This document shows positions 55,630 to 63,119 of a stretch of DNA of 64,000 nucleotides, one piece after another. Under the pieces are notes generated by a model. The model had not been told where the DNA came from. It saw only the letters and a list, made by a program, of their open reading frames with translations, and ran no database searches. Origin of the DNA: an uncultured Corynebacterium sp. (GTDB lineage: Bacteria > Actinomycetota > Actinomycetes > Mycobacteriales > Mycobacteriaceae); NCBI RefSeq assembly GCF_946221105.1, contig NZ_CAMICL010000002.1:26929-90928 (forward strand), given 5' to 3'. The stretch's first letter is position 1. The number at the start of each line of letters is the position of its first letter. A program made the translations under genes and the position numbers.

Positions 55630-56257
55630 GATGTCGAAGTGGTCGAATTTCGTGCGCGGTGAACCCGCCCGCCAGGAGGTGCTTGAAGTCGCCCTCGACT
55701 GGATCGCTCAGCGTGACGGCGTGAGTATCGACAACTACATGGCTAAGCACCGCGATGACGACGACTGCAATGAACTGCAGACGTACTTCACCACCGTCAT
55801 CGACTGGGCCGCAAGCGTGTTCAAGATGACGGACAGTTCCATGCGTGGAATCGCATGGAACAAGCTCTATGAGCAGTACGGCGACAAGGGCTACGACGCA
55901 ACAGAGATGACCGCCGAAGCACGCGAGTTGCTTTCCGACTCGCAGGTTCAGTCGAAGAAGGGTATCTACGAGTACCTTCTCGGCGGCAAGAAAGAGACGC
56001 GGCTGCTTAGCGTGCGTGTCTTCACTGAGGCCGTCAAAAAGCGCGTGTACAAGCGCCAGACAGACGCCGCCGAGAAGAACGGTGTCTCGAACTGCTCGTA
56101 TTGCGCCCTCGGTCACGAGGGGGGCAAGGCGAAGATCTGGCCGCTCAAGGATATGGACGCCGATCACGTCGCCGCCTGGTCGAAGGGCGGCAAGACCGAG
56201 GAAAGCAACTGCGAGCTGCTCTGCAAGTCCCACAACCGTGCCAAAGGTAACGCATAG
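55630..56257 (+). pseudogene. HNH endonuclease, N-terminally truncated
   Basis: About 208 codons of the C-terminal part of an HNH nuclease, perhaps a DUF262/GmrSD-like protein. The end has paired cysteines and the nuclease motif: NCSYCALGHEGGKAK, MDADHVAAWSKGGKTEESNC and ELLCKSHNRAKGN. Helical ARQEVLEVALDWIA and YMAKHRDDDDCNELQ precede it. The frame stays open to 55601 only by reading antisense through the IS3 remnant, so the true N-terminus has been replaced. Whether a shorter product from ATG 55739 is made is unknown. Confidence 0.7.
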
Positions 56258-56273
56258 GAGCAGGTGACTAACC

Positions 56274-56846
56274 ATGCTCATCGGTTACGCCCGCGTTTCC
56301 ACCTCGAAGCAGGGGCAGTCACTCGACACCCAGCGCGACGCCCTGATCGACGCTGGTTGCGACCCTCAGCACATCTACTCAGACACCATCTCCGGCACGA
56401 AATGGCAACGGCCTGGCCTCGATGACGCGCTGGCGTACATGCGCCCCGACGACACGCTCGTTGTCACACGCTTGGACAGGCTCGGCCGCAGCCTCGCGGA
56501 CACCGTGAACACCATCGCTGACCTCGCCGAGCGCGACATCAACGTCAAGGTGTTGGAGCCAGCGCTGGACACGTCGAAGCCCACCGACAAGGTGGTCATC
56601 AACGTCATGGCAAGTCTTGCCGAGTGGGAGCGTGACCTGCTTGTCCAGCGCACCCGTGAAGGCGTGGCGCACGCCCGCGCACAGGGCAGGGTCGCCGGCC
56701 CGAAGCCGAAGCTCAGCGCTGAGCAGGCCCAGATCGCTAAGGAGCTTATCGAGGGCGGCAAGTCCCTCAGCGCAGTAGGCAGGACATTCAACGTCTCGCG
56801 GCCGACGATCTATCGCGCTCTCAAGCGCATCGAAGCCGACGCTTAA
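56274..56846 (+). CDS. Serine recombinase, resolvase/invertase type
   Basis: A complete 190-aa small serine recombinase: MLIGYARVSTSKQGQSLDTQ with catalytic Ser (about 9), DTISGTKWQRPGLDDALAYM, VVTRLDRLGRSLADTVNTIA (about 63-82), LAEWERDLLVQRTREGVAHA, and a C-terminal HTH (AVGRTFNVSRPTIYRAL). It probably resolves plasmid dimers or cointegrates, or inverts a segment. It begins 16 bp after the HNH fragment. Long palindromes directly downstream could be its target (inference). Confidence 0.9.
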   Translation: MLIGYARVSTSKQGQSLDTQRDALIDAGCDPQHIYSDTISGTKWQRPGLDDALAYMRPDDTLVVTRLDRLGRSLADTVNTIADLAERDINVKVLEPALDTSKPTDKVVINVMASLAEWERDLLVQRTREGVAHARAQGRVAGPKPKLSAEQAQIAKELIEGGKSLSAVGRTFNVSRPTIYRALKRIEADA

Positions 56847-56855
56847 TCACAGGCT

Positions 56856-56909
56856 GCGTCGCTAGCGCCCGCACCCGGCAAGCGAAGCATCGGGCTGCGC
56901 TAGCGACGC
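56856..56909. repeat. Nested palindrome after the resolvase gene
   Basis: A perfect 13-bp inverted repeat, GCGTCGCTAGCGC (56856-56868) with its complement at 56897-56909, enclosing a second short stem (CCCG 56874-56877 with CGGG 56891-56894). It could be a terminator-like structure or a resolvase site. Confidence 0.7.
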
Positions 56910-56965
56910 TCGGCGCAGATAGGCACTGCACTGCTGGGATACGCCTGCGACCGGCAGAGCCGGGC

Positions 56966-57000
56966 CGAATACGGGATTGACCACGTACACCCCGTATTCG
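56966..57000. repeat. Hairpin in the DUF4192 leader
   Basis: CGAATACGGG (56966-56975) pairs perfectly with CCCGTATTCG (56991-57000) and ends 3 nt before the ribosome binding site AAAGGAG. The loop contains ATTGACCAC, a word shared with the leader hairpin at 58165. Confidence 0.75.
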
Positions 57001-57017
57001 TGCAAAGGAGCACTGCA

Positions 57018-58040
57018 ATGTCCACTCATTCCCACACGCTTGCATCCCACGGCGAGATCCTCGCGAACCTCCCCGGCATCCTCGGGTTCTACCCGAACAA
57101 CTCGCTGATCCTCGCGTTCTTCGTCGACGACGAGGGCGTCGACACCGTCCGCCTCGGCCCGGTCGCGCGGTTCGATCTGGACGAGGCCGTGGAGAAGCTC
57201 ACCGAGAGTCGCGAGCGGTTCGCAGCGTGGGTCCACCACCTCGAACTCGACGCTGTTATCGCGTACATGATCAGCGATGACATTGCGCAACCGGTCTTCG
57301 ACGAAACGGCGACGTATCTCACCAGCGTGGCCTCGCCGCTACCGCCGCTGCTCGGGGTGGTGCAGGTGCCTGAGATCGTCACCGGGGCTGCGTGGTGGTC
57401 TGTGTACCAGCATCCGCTCATCAACGAGCCGCGCCACGGCGTTGTCGGCGAGGTCGCCGCATCGGCGGCGCTGCAGCAGATGCTTGCGGACACCGGCGAA
57501 CTGCCGGAGCCGAGCAAAGACGACATCGAGGCACGCCTGAACAGCACCGATCACGGCATCGACGCCGCCGAGCACGCCGACATCATCGAAGACGCGCTGG
57601 CCTTTGTCCCGCCAGTGTTTCCCGACATGCTGCAGCGTGAATACGAGCAGGCGGCGGCAGGGATCACCCAGCCGAGCACTCGCGCTGTTCGATCTGCGCT
57701 GAAATGCTTCACCACGCCGCGCTTGCGGGATACGCTGCTTGCCGCGCTGCTCGATGAACCGCAGGCGGGCCTTGCGTTCATAGAGAAGGTTATGCGCGCT
57801 GTCCCGACCAGCTGGCCGGGGATGCGGGCGCAGCTCACAGCCACTGTTGCAGTGCTTGCGCACGCCACAGGCCAGCCGGGGCTAGCTGGCGTGGCTGCGC
57901 AGCGAGCCACCGAGATCGGGCCGAAGGAGAACCTCGCCTCGTTGGTCGCGAAGCTGACCGACATTGGCCAGGGCGAGCGGATGGTCGAGCTTATCCGCGA
58001 AGGCGCCGAGAAGACCCGCACGATCTTGTTCGCCGAGTAG
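57018..58040 (+). CDS. DUF4192 family protein
   Basis: A 340-aa actinobacterial protein often found on plasmids and integrative elements. The N-terminal SHGEILANLPGILGFYPNNS and LILAFFVDD are family-typical; the C-terminal half is helical (RAVRSALKCFTTPRLRDTLL; GMRAQLTATVAVLAHATGQP). AAAGGAG lies 8 nt before ATG 57018. The function of the family is unknown. It begins the plasmid-like module and ends at a strong terminator. Confidence 0.85.
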   Translation: MSTHSHTLASHGEILANLPGILGFYPNNSLILAFFVDDEGVDTVRLGPVARFDLDEAVEKLTESRERFAAWVHHLELDAVIAYMISDDIAQPVFDETATYLTSVASPLPPLLGVVQVPEIVTGAAWWSVYQHPLINEPRHGVVGEVAASAALQQMLADTGELPEPSKDDIEARLNSTDHGIDAAEHADIIEDALAFVPPVFPDMLQREYEQAAAGITQPSTRAVRSALKCFTTPRLRDTLLAALLDEPQAGLAFIEKVMRAVPTSWPGMRAQLTATVAVLAHATGQPGLAGVAAQRATEIGPKENLASLVAKLTDIGQGERMVELIREGAEKTRTILFAE

Positions 58041-58048
58041 CACCACAC

Positions 58049-58074
58049 ACCCCGTTGCAGCAATGCAACGGGGT
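58049..58074 (+). terminator. Terminator of DUF4192 gene
   Basis: An 11-bp perfect stem (58049-58059 with 58064-58074) with a GCAA tetraloop, followed by TTCTTTTTCTC. Confidence 0.9.
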
Positions 58075-58083
58075 TTCTTTTTC

Positions 58084-58183
58084 TCGTCGGCCGTGGCTTG
58101 CGACGACAGACACCTCAACGAGGTAGGGGAGCGACCCCTAGACAGCAGAGCTGTCTCCAACAGACGGATTGACCACCAATCCG
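58084..58183. promoter_or_regulatory. Leader of five consecutive hairpins
   Basis: Stems follow each other: TCGTCG/CGACGA (58084-58106), ACCTC/GAGGT (58112-58124), TAGGGG/CCCCTA (58124-58140), GACAGC/GCTGTC (58141-58155) and CGGATTG/CAATCCG (58165-58183). All are perfect. The last ends 3 nt before AAGGAGG of the 47-residue ORF. Confidence 0.75.
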
Positions 58184-58199
58184 AACAAGGAGGCACGTG

Positions 58200-58343
58200 A
58201 TGCGCGACTTCATCCACACCGACCTGGAACTGCTCTACCAGCTCGCCGACGGCATCGACGGCGAGGACGCCGATCCGGGCGCAGCACAAGAACTGCGCGA
58301 CCTAGAGGCGGCAGGCACACCGCTGCCTTGGGCAGTGCTGTAA
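58200..58343 (+). CDS. Small acidic protein, 47 residues
   Basis: Starts MRDFIHTDLELLYQLADGID and ends AAGTPLPWAVL; strongly acidic and probably helical. It is short but has an excellent AAGGAGG ribosome binding site 8 nt before ATG 58200 and codon usage like its neighbours. It lies between the DUF4192 gene and ssb under the hairpin leader. No family recognised; it could be a small regulatory or anti-defence protein, without evidence. Confidence 0.6.
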   Translation: MRDFIHTDLELLYQLADGIDGEDADPGAAQELRDLEAAGTPLPWAVL

Positions 58344-58433
58344 CGACAGCGCAACCACCCCGCAGCAGCAAAGCAGCTGCTTAACCACCACATTGCACAG
58401 CAATTCACACCCACTCACGTAAGGAGAACCATC

Positions 58434-58859
58434 ATGTCCAACCCCTTCAACAACGGCACCATCGTCGGCAACGCAGCTCGCGCACCGAAGCTGTTCGAGC
58501 ACGCAAACGGCGGTGCGACGGTGAAGCTCAGCGTCTACGCGCGAAACACCTTCAAGAACAAGACCACCGGCAAGGTCGAGTCCGAGATCGTGGAGCTGAC
58601 CGGCTACGTCCAGGACGCCGCGAACCCCGGTGTGTTCGGCTGCATCGGCTCCGGCGATCGCGTCGCGGTGAGCTACTCGCTGAAAACCGACGTCTACACC
58701 GACAAGGACGGTCTGAAGCAGTACCCGCTGGTCGCGCGCATCGACACGGTGCAGCTGATCGATTCCAAGAAGGAGTCCGCTGCTCGCGCTGCCCGTCGCG
58801 GAGGCGAAGCGGCGAACGCCGCCCTGGCTGGCGCTGAGGGCGAAGAAGTACCGTTCTAA
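58434..58859 (+). CDS. ssb: Single-stranded DNA-binding protein (element-encoded)
   Basis: A 141-aa OB-fold protein: NPFNNGTIVGNAARAPKLFE, GGATVKLSVYARNTFKNK, IVELTGYVQDAA and SGDRVAVSYSLKTDVYTD. The C-terminal tip EEVPF resembles the DDIPF partner-binding tail of bacterial SSB. It is more divergent than chromosomal SSB, as expected for a plasmid or conjugative element that exposes single strands. GTAAGGAGA precedes ATG 58434; a GAAA-loop terminator follows. Confidence 0.82.
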   Translation: MSNPFNNGTIVGNAARAPKLFEHANGGATVKLSVYARNTFKNKTTGKVESEIVELTGYVQDAANPGVFGCIGSGDRVAVSYSLKTDVYTDKDGLKQYPLVARIDTVQLIDSKKESAARAARRGGEAANAALAGAEGEEVPF

Positions 58860-58866
58860 CGACAAC

Positions 58867-58890
58867 ACCCCGCAGGGAAACCTGCGGGGT
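58867..58890 (+). terminator. Terminator of ssb
   Basis: A 10-bp perfect stem (58867-58876 with 58881-58890), GAAA tetraloop, then TATTTTTT. Confidence 0.92.
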
Positions 58891-59017
58891 TATTTTTTCA
58901 ACTATTTCACGGTGTTGCTCCAGCTCTTTCACGGCCTTACCCAACTGAACACAAACATTCATGCTTAGATAAGTACGTCATTGCTTCTCACTATTTTCTC
59001 TGAAAGGAAGATGTAAC

Positions 59018-59638
59018 GTGCCTGATGCTCGCGAACTCACTCGGATGCTCAAAGACTTCCAGGAACTCATCCCAGCCGTCGTCGGCGCCATCGTCGCCCT
59101 TGCAACCGCGATCGGCCTTCTCGTCCCAAGCCTCGAAGGCGGCTCCAGCAACATCGGCGGTGCCGATAACGGCGGCACGACTAACTCGCAGGGTGGTTAC
59201 TCGAAGCCGGATGCTGCTGGGGTGAAGTACCTGACCGATTCTGCATTGAACGACTCCAGTTTCAAGGTGAAGTCCGGTTACGACGTGACCGTAAACGGCA
59301 AGGACTACAAGAAGTCGATCCTCTCCACTGACGGGCAGGGGTACGCTAGTGAGTCTCACAAAGTGTATGTAGTGCCAAACACCATGAGGACCCTAAGCCT
59401 CAAGGCAGCCTGGTCCGACACTATCCCGAACAACGGCGGCGTCGGTAAGGTTGCGGTTTGGCGGGATGGCCAGCTTCTTGGTAAATTCACCGTTCCGGTC
59501 GGTGAAGTCGTTGAACGTACTTTCGATGTGCGAGGTGGCGGCAGAGTTGAGATCTACCTCGCTGCTCACGACCCCAAAAATGACCAGAATCGAGTGCCGT
59601 CTAGCGGTCTTGCAGTCCTTACCCCGATTGTGAAGTAA
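59018..59638 (+). CDS. Membrane-anchored beta-domain protein of unknown function
   Basis: A 206-aa protein: short N-terminus, one helix (LIPAVVGAIVALATAIGLLV, about 17-36), a Gly/Ser/Asn linker and a predicted beta-sandwich (VKSGYDVTVNGKDYKKSILS; KVAVWRDGQLLGKFTVPVGE; GGGRVEIYLAAHDPKNDQNR) that resembles NPCBM-type sugar-binding domains in outline. It could sit at the cell surface as an element-coded adhesion or exclusion factor (inference). GTG 59018 follows GAAAGGAAG. Confidence 0.6.
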   Translation: MPDARELTRMLKDFQELIPAVVGAIVALATAIGLLVPSLEGGSSNIGGADNGGTTNSQGGYSKPDAAGVKYLTDSALNDSSFKVKSGYDVTVNGKDYKKSILSTDGQGYASESHKVYVVPNTMRTLSLKAAWSDTIPNNGGVGKVAVWRDGQLLGKFTVPVGEVVERTFDVRGGGRVEIYLAAHDPKNDQNRVPSSGLAVLTPIVK

Positions 59639-59678
59639 CGGCTCACACCACCAACAGACCAGTTCAGGTCGCACAAGC

Positions 59679-59707
59679 AAAGCGCTGGGAATACCACCCA
59701 GCGCTTT
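59679..59707 (+). terminator. Terminator hairpin
   Basis: AAAGCGCTGGG (59679-59689) pairs perfectly with CCCAGCGCTTT (59697-59707) around a 7-nt loop; ends the preceding unknown gene. Confidence 0.8.
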
Positions 59708-59739
59708 CTCTATGTCTACGCCAATTCAAAGGCGCCGTA

Positions 59740-60285
59740 CGGACGCCGTAGGGGAATAGCGGTGGTGCAGCTCTAGGTGCACTGACATTTCACGGTGCAT
59801 TTCACGCGCCAATGTGCTGCACATCTTGTGTGCTGTTTCGCTGTGCAGTGCAGTGGCACATTGACTGGCTCTTCTGCTGCGCAATTCACTGTGCTGCGTA
59901 GTGTCTGCGACATTTCATTAGCACGTAGATTGCACTGTGTATTGGGCAGCCATTTCATCGACACGTTTATTGCGCAATGAAATGCCTCGACACTTTAATG
60001 ACATGTGAATCGGGCAATAAAGTGGCTCGCCATTCTATTGACACCTTTACTGCGCAACAGAATGACAACGACATTCTGCCGGCCCTTTTGCGGGCGTCTC
60101 TTCTGCGCAGCACACGCGCCATTGTCCCGGCCGACGTGCTGCGCAATATCTCCGCCACTCAACAGGCCAATTCGCTGCACAACGTAGTGACACTCCGCTC
60201 AGCGTGGCCCAGATTTCTTCGATTCTCGCTGAATTAGAGCGGTTTTAGCGCTATCTCTGGACACTGACCCTGGCGACACCCTGCT
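59740..60285. repeat. Gene-free region with 40-bp-period hairpin array
   Basis: No credible gene. Three 34-nt hairpins start exactly 40 bp apart (59951-59984, 59991-60024, 60031-60064), separated by 6-bp spacers. Their arms differ but remain complementary: CATTTCAT/ATGAAATG, CACTTTA/TAAAGTG, CATTCT/AGAATG; loops are similar (ACAC-TTTA-TGCG). Weaker units in phase are seen at 59911 and 60071, and looser versions on both sides. Possible oriT, single-strand origin or recombination array. Confidence 0.65.
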
Positions 60286-60308
60286 AGGCCGCTACAGGGC
60301 CGTACAGG
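60286..60308. repeat. 23-bp direct repeat, copy downstream of the relaxase gene
   Basis: Starts AGGCCGCTACAGGGC; 21 of 23 bases match the copy at 61654-61676. It lies 22 bp past the relaxase stop codon (60331). Confidence 0.75.
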
Positions 60309-60330
60309 GCGGGGGAGAGCAGTGCTACAA

Positions 60331-61641
60331 CTAATCACCGCCATCACGGTCACGCTGCTGTTGCTGATGGCGGCGGCGCTTCTCGATACGCTCCTGTGCA
60401 CGTCGGCGCGCGTCACTGTGCTTGCTTGAGGTCTGCGACTCCTTGAACTGTGTAAAGCGCTCAAGCAACTCCGGGCTGCCGTGCAGTTCTTGCACCAGGA
60501 ACTTCTTGTCCAGATGCTCCAACTGCTGTCCTGACTTCACCGCTTCTTCGATGATGATGGCGGCTTCATCTTCGGCATCCGCGTGCGCGTTGCGGCGGAT
60601 CTGATCAGCGTCCTCGCGGGCATCCTCACGCATCGATGTAGCGTCGCGCGTGGCCTCGTCGCGGATGCTTGCAGCCTCACCTCGTGCTTCACTGCAGATC
60701 GTCTCGGCGTCGCGCTCAGCCTGCTTATGGGCCTCGTCGGCCTTGCGAGTTATCGACTCCGCTTCGCTGCGGGCCGTGGCTGTAATCGCGCTCGCCTTGG
60801 CCCGTGCAGTCTCTTCGGCTCGTTCGAGCAGCTCGTCTGCTTGCGCTTCGGCAAGGCCCATGGTCTGTTCGGCGTCCTGCTCGGCTTTCTCGCGTGATTC
60901 ACGAAGTACGCGCTCAGCAACAGCGCGGGCCTGTTCTTCGGCGTGCTGCAGCACACTTTGCGCTTTCTCGTTGGCTTCTTGGGCCTGCTTGAATTCTTTT
61001 GCTGCCTGCTCGCGATCACACTCGATCGCGTTCATGTCGCGCTGCACGGAGCGCTTCTTGACTTCCACTTCACCTTCGCGGTTCTTGAGATCCCGCTCTC
61101 GGTCTTGCTGCTCGGTGTAGCGGTCGAGGTTCAGCGACTCGTCGTGTCGTTCAGAGACTTCCGGCTCGACCAGATAACCCAACGAGTGCATGTGTTCACG
61201 AAGCCCTCGCTGTGCATCGATGAACTTCTGTTGGCCCGATATCTGCTTGCCCTTCTTCGGGCCGTCTTTGTACCGCACCGTGGGGCCTGTGTTGTACGCG
61301 ATGCCAGGGCGGCAACGCAGCGTACCGGGCTTGTCCGGATGAGGGGAGAGGGTGTCCGCCTGAAACTGGATGTGTGGCGTCGATTCGTCGAAGTTCATGT
61401 CCCCGCCGGCGACTGTGTCGATACCGCCGGGAATGAAGTTCTCGGCGAGCCAACGCATTGACTCTTCGGGGTACTTCTTTGCTTCTTCGTAGTCGCGGGC
61501 GACATAGCGCGGACGTTTCACTTCGCGCCCGTCCACCTCACTGGTGTAGTAGTCGGGGATCTCCTTGCGCATCGACTTCGGCAGATACACGACGAACAGC
61601 GACGTCTCGAAACTGTTCTTCTGCACGCGCACTCCGTCCAT
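60331..61641 (-). CDS. MobV/Pre-like relaxase, possibly lacking its N-terminus
   Basis: A 436-aa protein. Residues 1-150 resemble the core of plasmid mobilisation/recombination (Pre/Mob) enzymes: FETSLFVVYLPKSMRKEIPD, and GGDMNFDESTPHIQFQADTL (about 79-98), equivalent to the HxDExTPHxH metal motif with the first His replaced by Gly. Residues 170-400 are a long charged coiled coil. The usual N-terminal ~80 residues with an early Tyr/Asn-rich segment are missing, and a stop lies 20 codons upstream. It would nick a cognate oriT for transfer; activity is uncertain. Confidence 0.72.
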   Translation of the reverse strand: MDGVRVQKNSFETSLFVVYLPKSMRKEIPDYYTSEVDGREVKRPRYVARDYEEAKKYPEESMRWLAENFIPGGIDTVAGGDMNFDESTPHIQFQADTLSPHPDKPGTLRCRPGIAYNTGPTVRYKDGPKKGKQISGQQKFIDAQRGLREHMHSLGYLVEPEVSERHDESLNLDRYTEQQDRERDLKNREGEVEVKKRSVQRDMNAIECDREQAAKEFKQAQEANEKAQSVLQHAEEQARAVAERVLRESREKAEQDAEQTMGLAEAQADELLERAEETARAKASAITATARSEAESITRKADEAHKQAERDAETICSEARGEAASIRDEATRDATSMREDAREDADQIRRNAHADAEDEAAIIIEEAVKSGQQLEHLDKKFLVQELHGSPELLERFTQFKESQTSSKHSDARRRAQERIEKRRRHQQQQRDRDGGD

Positions 61642-61653
61642 CCGAGGCGTGTG

Positions 61654-61676
61654 AGGCCGCCACAGGGCCGCACAGG
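61654..61676. repeat. 23-bp direct repeat, copy upstream of the relaxase gene
   Basis: Starts AGGCCGCCACAGGGC; differs at 2 of 23 positions from the copy at 60286. It lies 13 bp before the relaxase ATG. Confidence 0.75.
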
Positions 61677-61954
61677 CGTAGCCTCAGGGCAGCCTTATCG
61701 AGTCGCGGCGCTATGTATCTGTGTCAGCAGCTGCCGCTGGATCTGCCGCAGCCTACGGCTCGCGAAACACACGTCGCTGGCGGTGTCTGTTACATGCGCT
61801 GTCGCGCATATGGCCGCCGCGAACGTGATGCGTCTGCACCGATACTGTGCTTATGGCACGGGCCGATATGGAGTGTATTACTCAGGCCCGTGTCTCAACC
61901 CCCGCAGCAGCATTAACACCGCCTGGCGGCGGATGGCTCGCTGCGGGATTTGGA

Positions 61955-62000
61955 ACACCCTGCAATGACCGCCTGACGGCGGTGCCAGAGTGCAGGGTGT
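61955..62000. repeat. Nested double hairpin
   Basis: Outer stem ACACCCTGCA (61955-61964) with TGCAGGGTGT (61991-62000); inner stem ACCGCC (61968-61973) with GGCGGT (61978-61983). All pairs perfect. Confidence 0.75.
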
Positions 62001-62045
62001 CGCTGTGCGCACCACGTAGGCGATGTCGGTCTTGCCGTTCGGTTA

Positions 62046-62125
62046 GACACCTTGCGCTCGCAAGCTCGCTGCAGGTGTCTCGATGACGCGGGAAGACGCC
62101 GCAAGCGGCGTTTCCACCCGTCATC
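62046..62125. repeat. Two adjacent nested hairpins
   Basis: First: GACACCT (62046-62052) with AGGTGTC (62073-62079), inner CTTGC/GCAAG. Second: GATGACG (62082-62088) with CGTCATC (62119-62125), inner ACGCCGC (62096-62102) with GCGGCGT (62105-62111). Confidence 0.7.
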
Positions 62126-62290
62126 GGCCCTTACTTTAAGACCGACATACAACGACTGACGCCGTATGTGGTGCGCACAGCGAAGCGACCTGCAGGTTTT
62201 GCGTAGGCACCATGTGCGCTTCGCGCATCAACGGGCCGTTTTGGGTAAGGGTCGAAGACCGCATTAAGACCCGAAACACGCAGGTCGCAG

Positions 62291-62344
62291 CCCCCTTCTG
62301 TGTCAAAACCCCTATATGTTTGTCGTTATAGGGGTAGAAGGGGG
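62291..62344. repeat. Nested double hairpin with A/T-rich core
   Basis: Outer CCCCCTTCT (62291-62299) with AGAAGGGGG (62336-62344); inner ACCCCTATA (62308-62316) with TATAGGGGT (62327-62335), loop TGTTTGTCGT. The right arms abut directly. A candidate nick or replication structure (inference). Confidence 0.75.
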
Positions 62345-62407
62345 AAAAGGGCATAAGGGGGTGCGACGCCTCCGCTGCGCTCCGGCGCTCGGCATAGCCG
62401 AGGCACT

Positions 62408-62450
62408 GCACCGGGTATTACTGCTCGCTGGCGCTCGCATAACCCGGTGC
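62408..62450. repeat. 9-bp inverted repeat
   Basis: GCACCGGGT (62408-62416) pairs perfectly with ACCCGGTGC (62442-62450). The loop carries a direct repeat of GCTCGC. Confidence 0.65.
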
Positions 62451-62558
62451 CCGGCGCTGGCGCGCCGCCCCCTACAGCCCCAGTCTCAGACCTCGCTCGC
62501 TCGGTCTGGCTGGTGCTGTCTTGCCCTCCGCTTGCGCTCCGGTCAAGATGCCCAATAG

Positions 62559-62574
62559 TGCAGCTGGCGCTGCA
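62559..62574. repeat. Short perfect hairpin
   Basis: TGCAGC, loop TGGC, GCTGCA. It directly precedes the large nested palindrome. Confidence 0.6.
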
Positions 62575-62580
62575 CCTTGT

Positions 62581-62684
62581 GTGATGACCCATGCTCTGCA
62601 TCACGACACTGCCGGCAATCCGATATATCCCGTTGATATACATTCGGATATGCCAGCATCGATGTGTCGTGTTTGGGTCATCAC
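62581..62684. repeat. 104-nt nested palindrome
   Basis: Outer stem GTGATGACCCA (62581-62591) with TGGGTCATCAC (62674-62684), middle stem ACGACAC (62603-62609) with GTGTCGT (62664-62670), and an inner A/T-rich imperfect stem around GATATA/TATA. The largest structure of the region. Confidence 0.75.
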
Positions 62685-62745
62685 GAAACGCTCCATCACG
62701 GCAAGCCTGCCGAGATGGATATTGGCGTATCTAACGACGCGGCAT

Positions 62746-62809
62746 TATGCGGCATGCGCCGCATACCATCTGCCGTCGCGGTTGCATCTTCAGCAGCACA
62801 GCTGCTGAA
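62746..62809. repeat. Two perfect hairpins
   Basis: TATGCGGC/GCCGCATA (62746-62765, loop ATGC) and TTCAGCAGC/GCTGCTGAA (62789-62809, loop ACA). Confidence 0.65.
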
Positions 62810-62949
62810 ATCTGCTCTGTCCACGCTGCTGTCTTTGCTGCACCCACGGCCCCGTCTTCGGCATATTTCAAGTCCACACAAGACTATGCCGGCCAGAACC
62901 ACGCATAACAGCAGCGCGACATACCGCCAGCCATGTGGCGGATGATCCA

Positions 62950-62983
62950 GGCGACGGGGCAGACGTGTATATGCCCCGTCGCC
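62950..62983. repeat. 12-bp perfect inverted repeat
   Basis: GGCGACGGGGCA (62950-62961) pairs with TGCCCCGTCGCC (62972-62983); loop GACGTGTATA. Terminator-strength stem without a T-run on either side. Confidence 0.7.
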
Positions 62984-63051
62984 GATACCGGCGCAAGCAT
63001 CGTGACAGTGTCACGTGTAGCGGTGCCGCAGCCACCCGCACACACGCGAAA

Positions 63052-63073
63052 ACCCCGCCCTTGCGAGCGGGGT
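63052..63073 (-). terminator. Terminator of the small repeat protein gene
   Basis: ACCCCGC (63052-63058) with GCGGGGT (63067-63073), followed on the minus strand by TTTTCG. It lies 87 bp after the stop of the gene at 63160. Confidence 0.65.
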
Positions 63074-63119
63074 GTGTGGCGACATCAAACGTGACGGCTG
63101 TACGTCGTCACGCCGCGTG

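Noticed and set aside
55630..56846. HNH nuclease plus resolvase as a two-gene defence system
   Set aside because: The nuclease lacks its N-terminus because of the IS3 scar and the resolvase is a standard plasmid-type recombinase; proximity is the only link.
59911..60104. Possible CRISPR array
   Set aside because: The regular spacing is 40 bp, but the units are not identical repeats with unique spacers; the conserved parts are structural, spacers are 6 bp, and no cas genes are near.
62316..62643. Small open frames in the palindrome region (for example 62326-62643, minus)
   Set aside because: They lack ribosome binding sites, have atypical composition and run through several palindromes; noncoding function is more likely.
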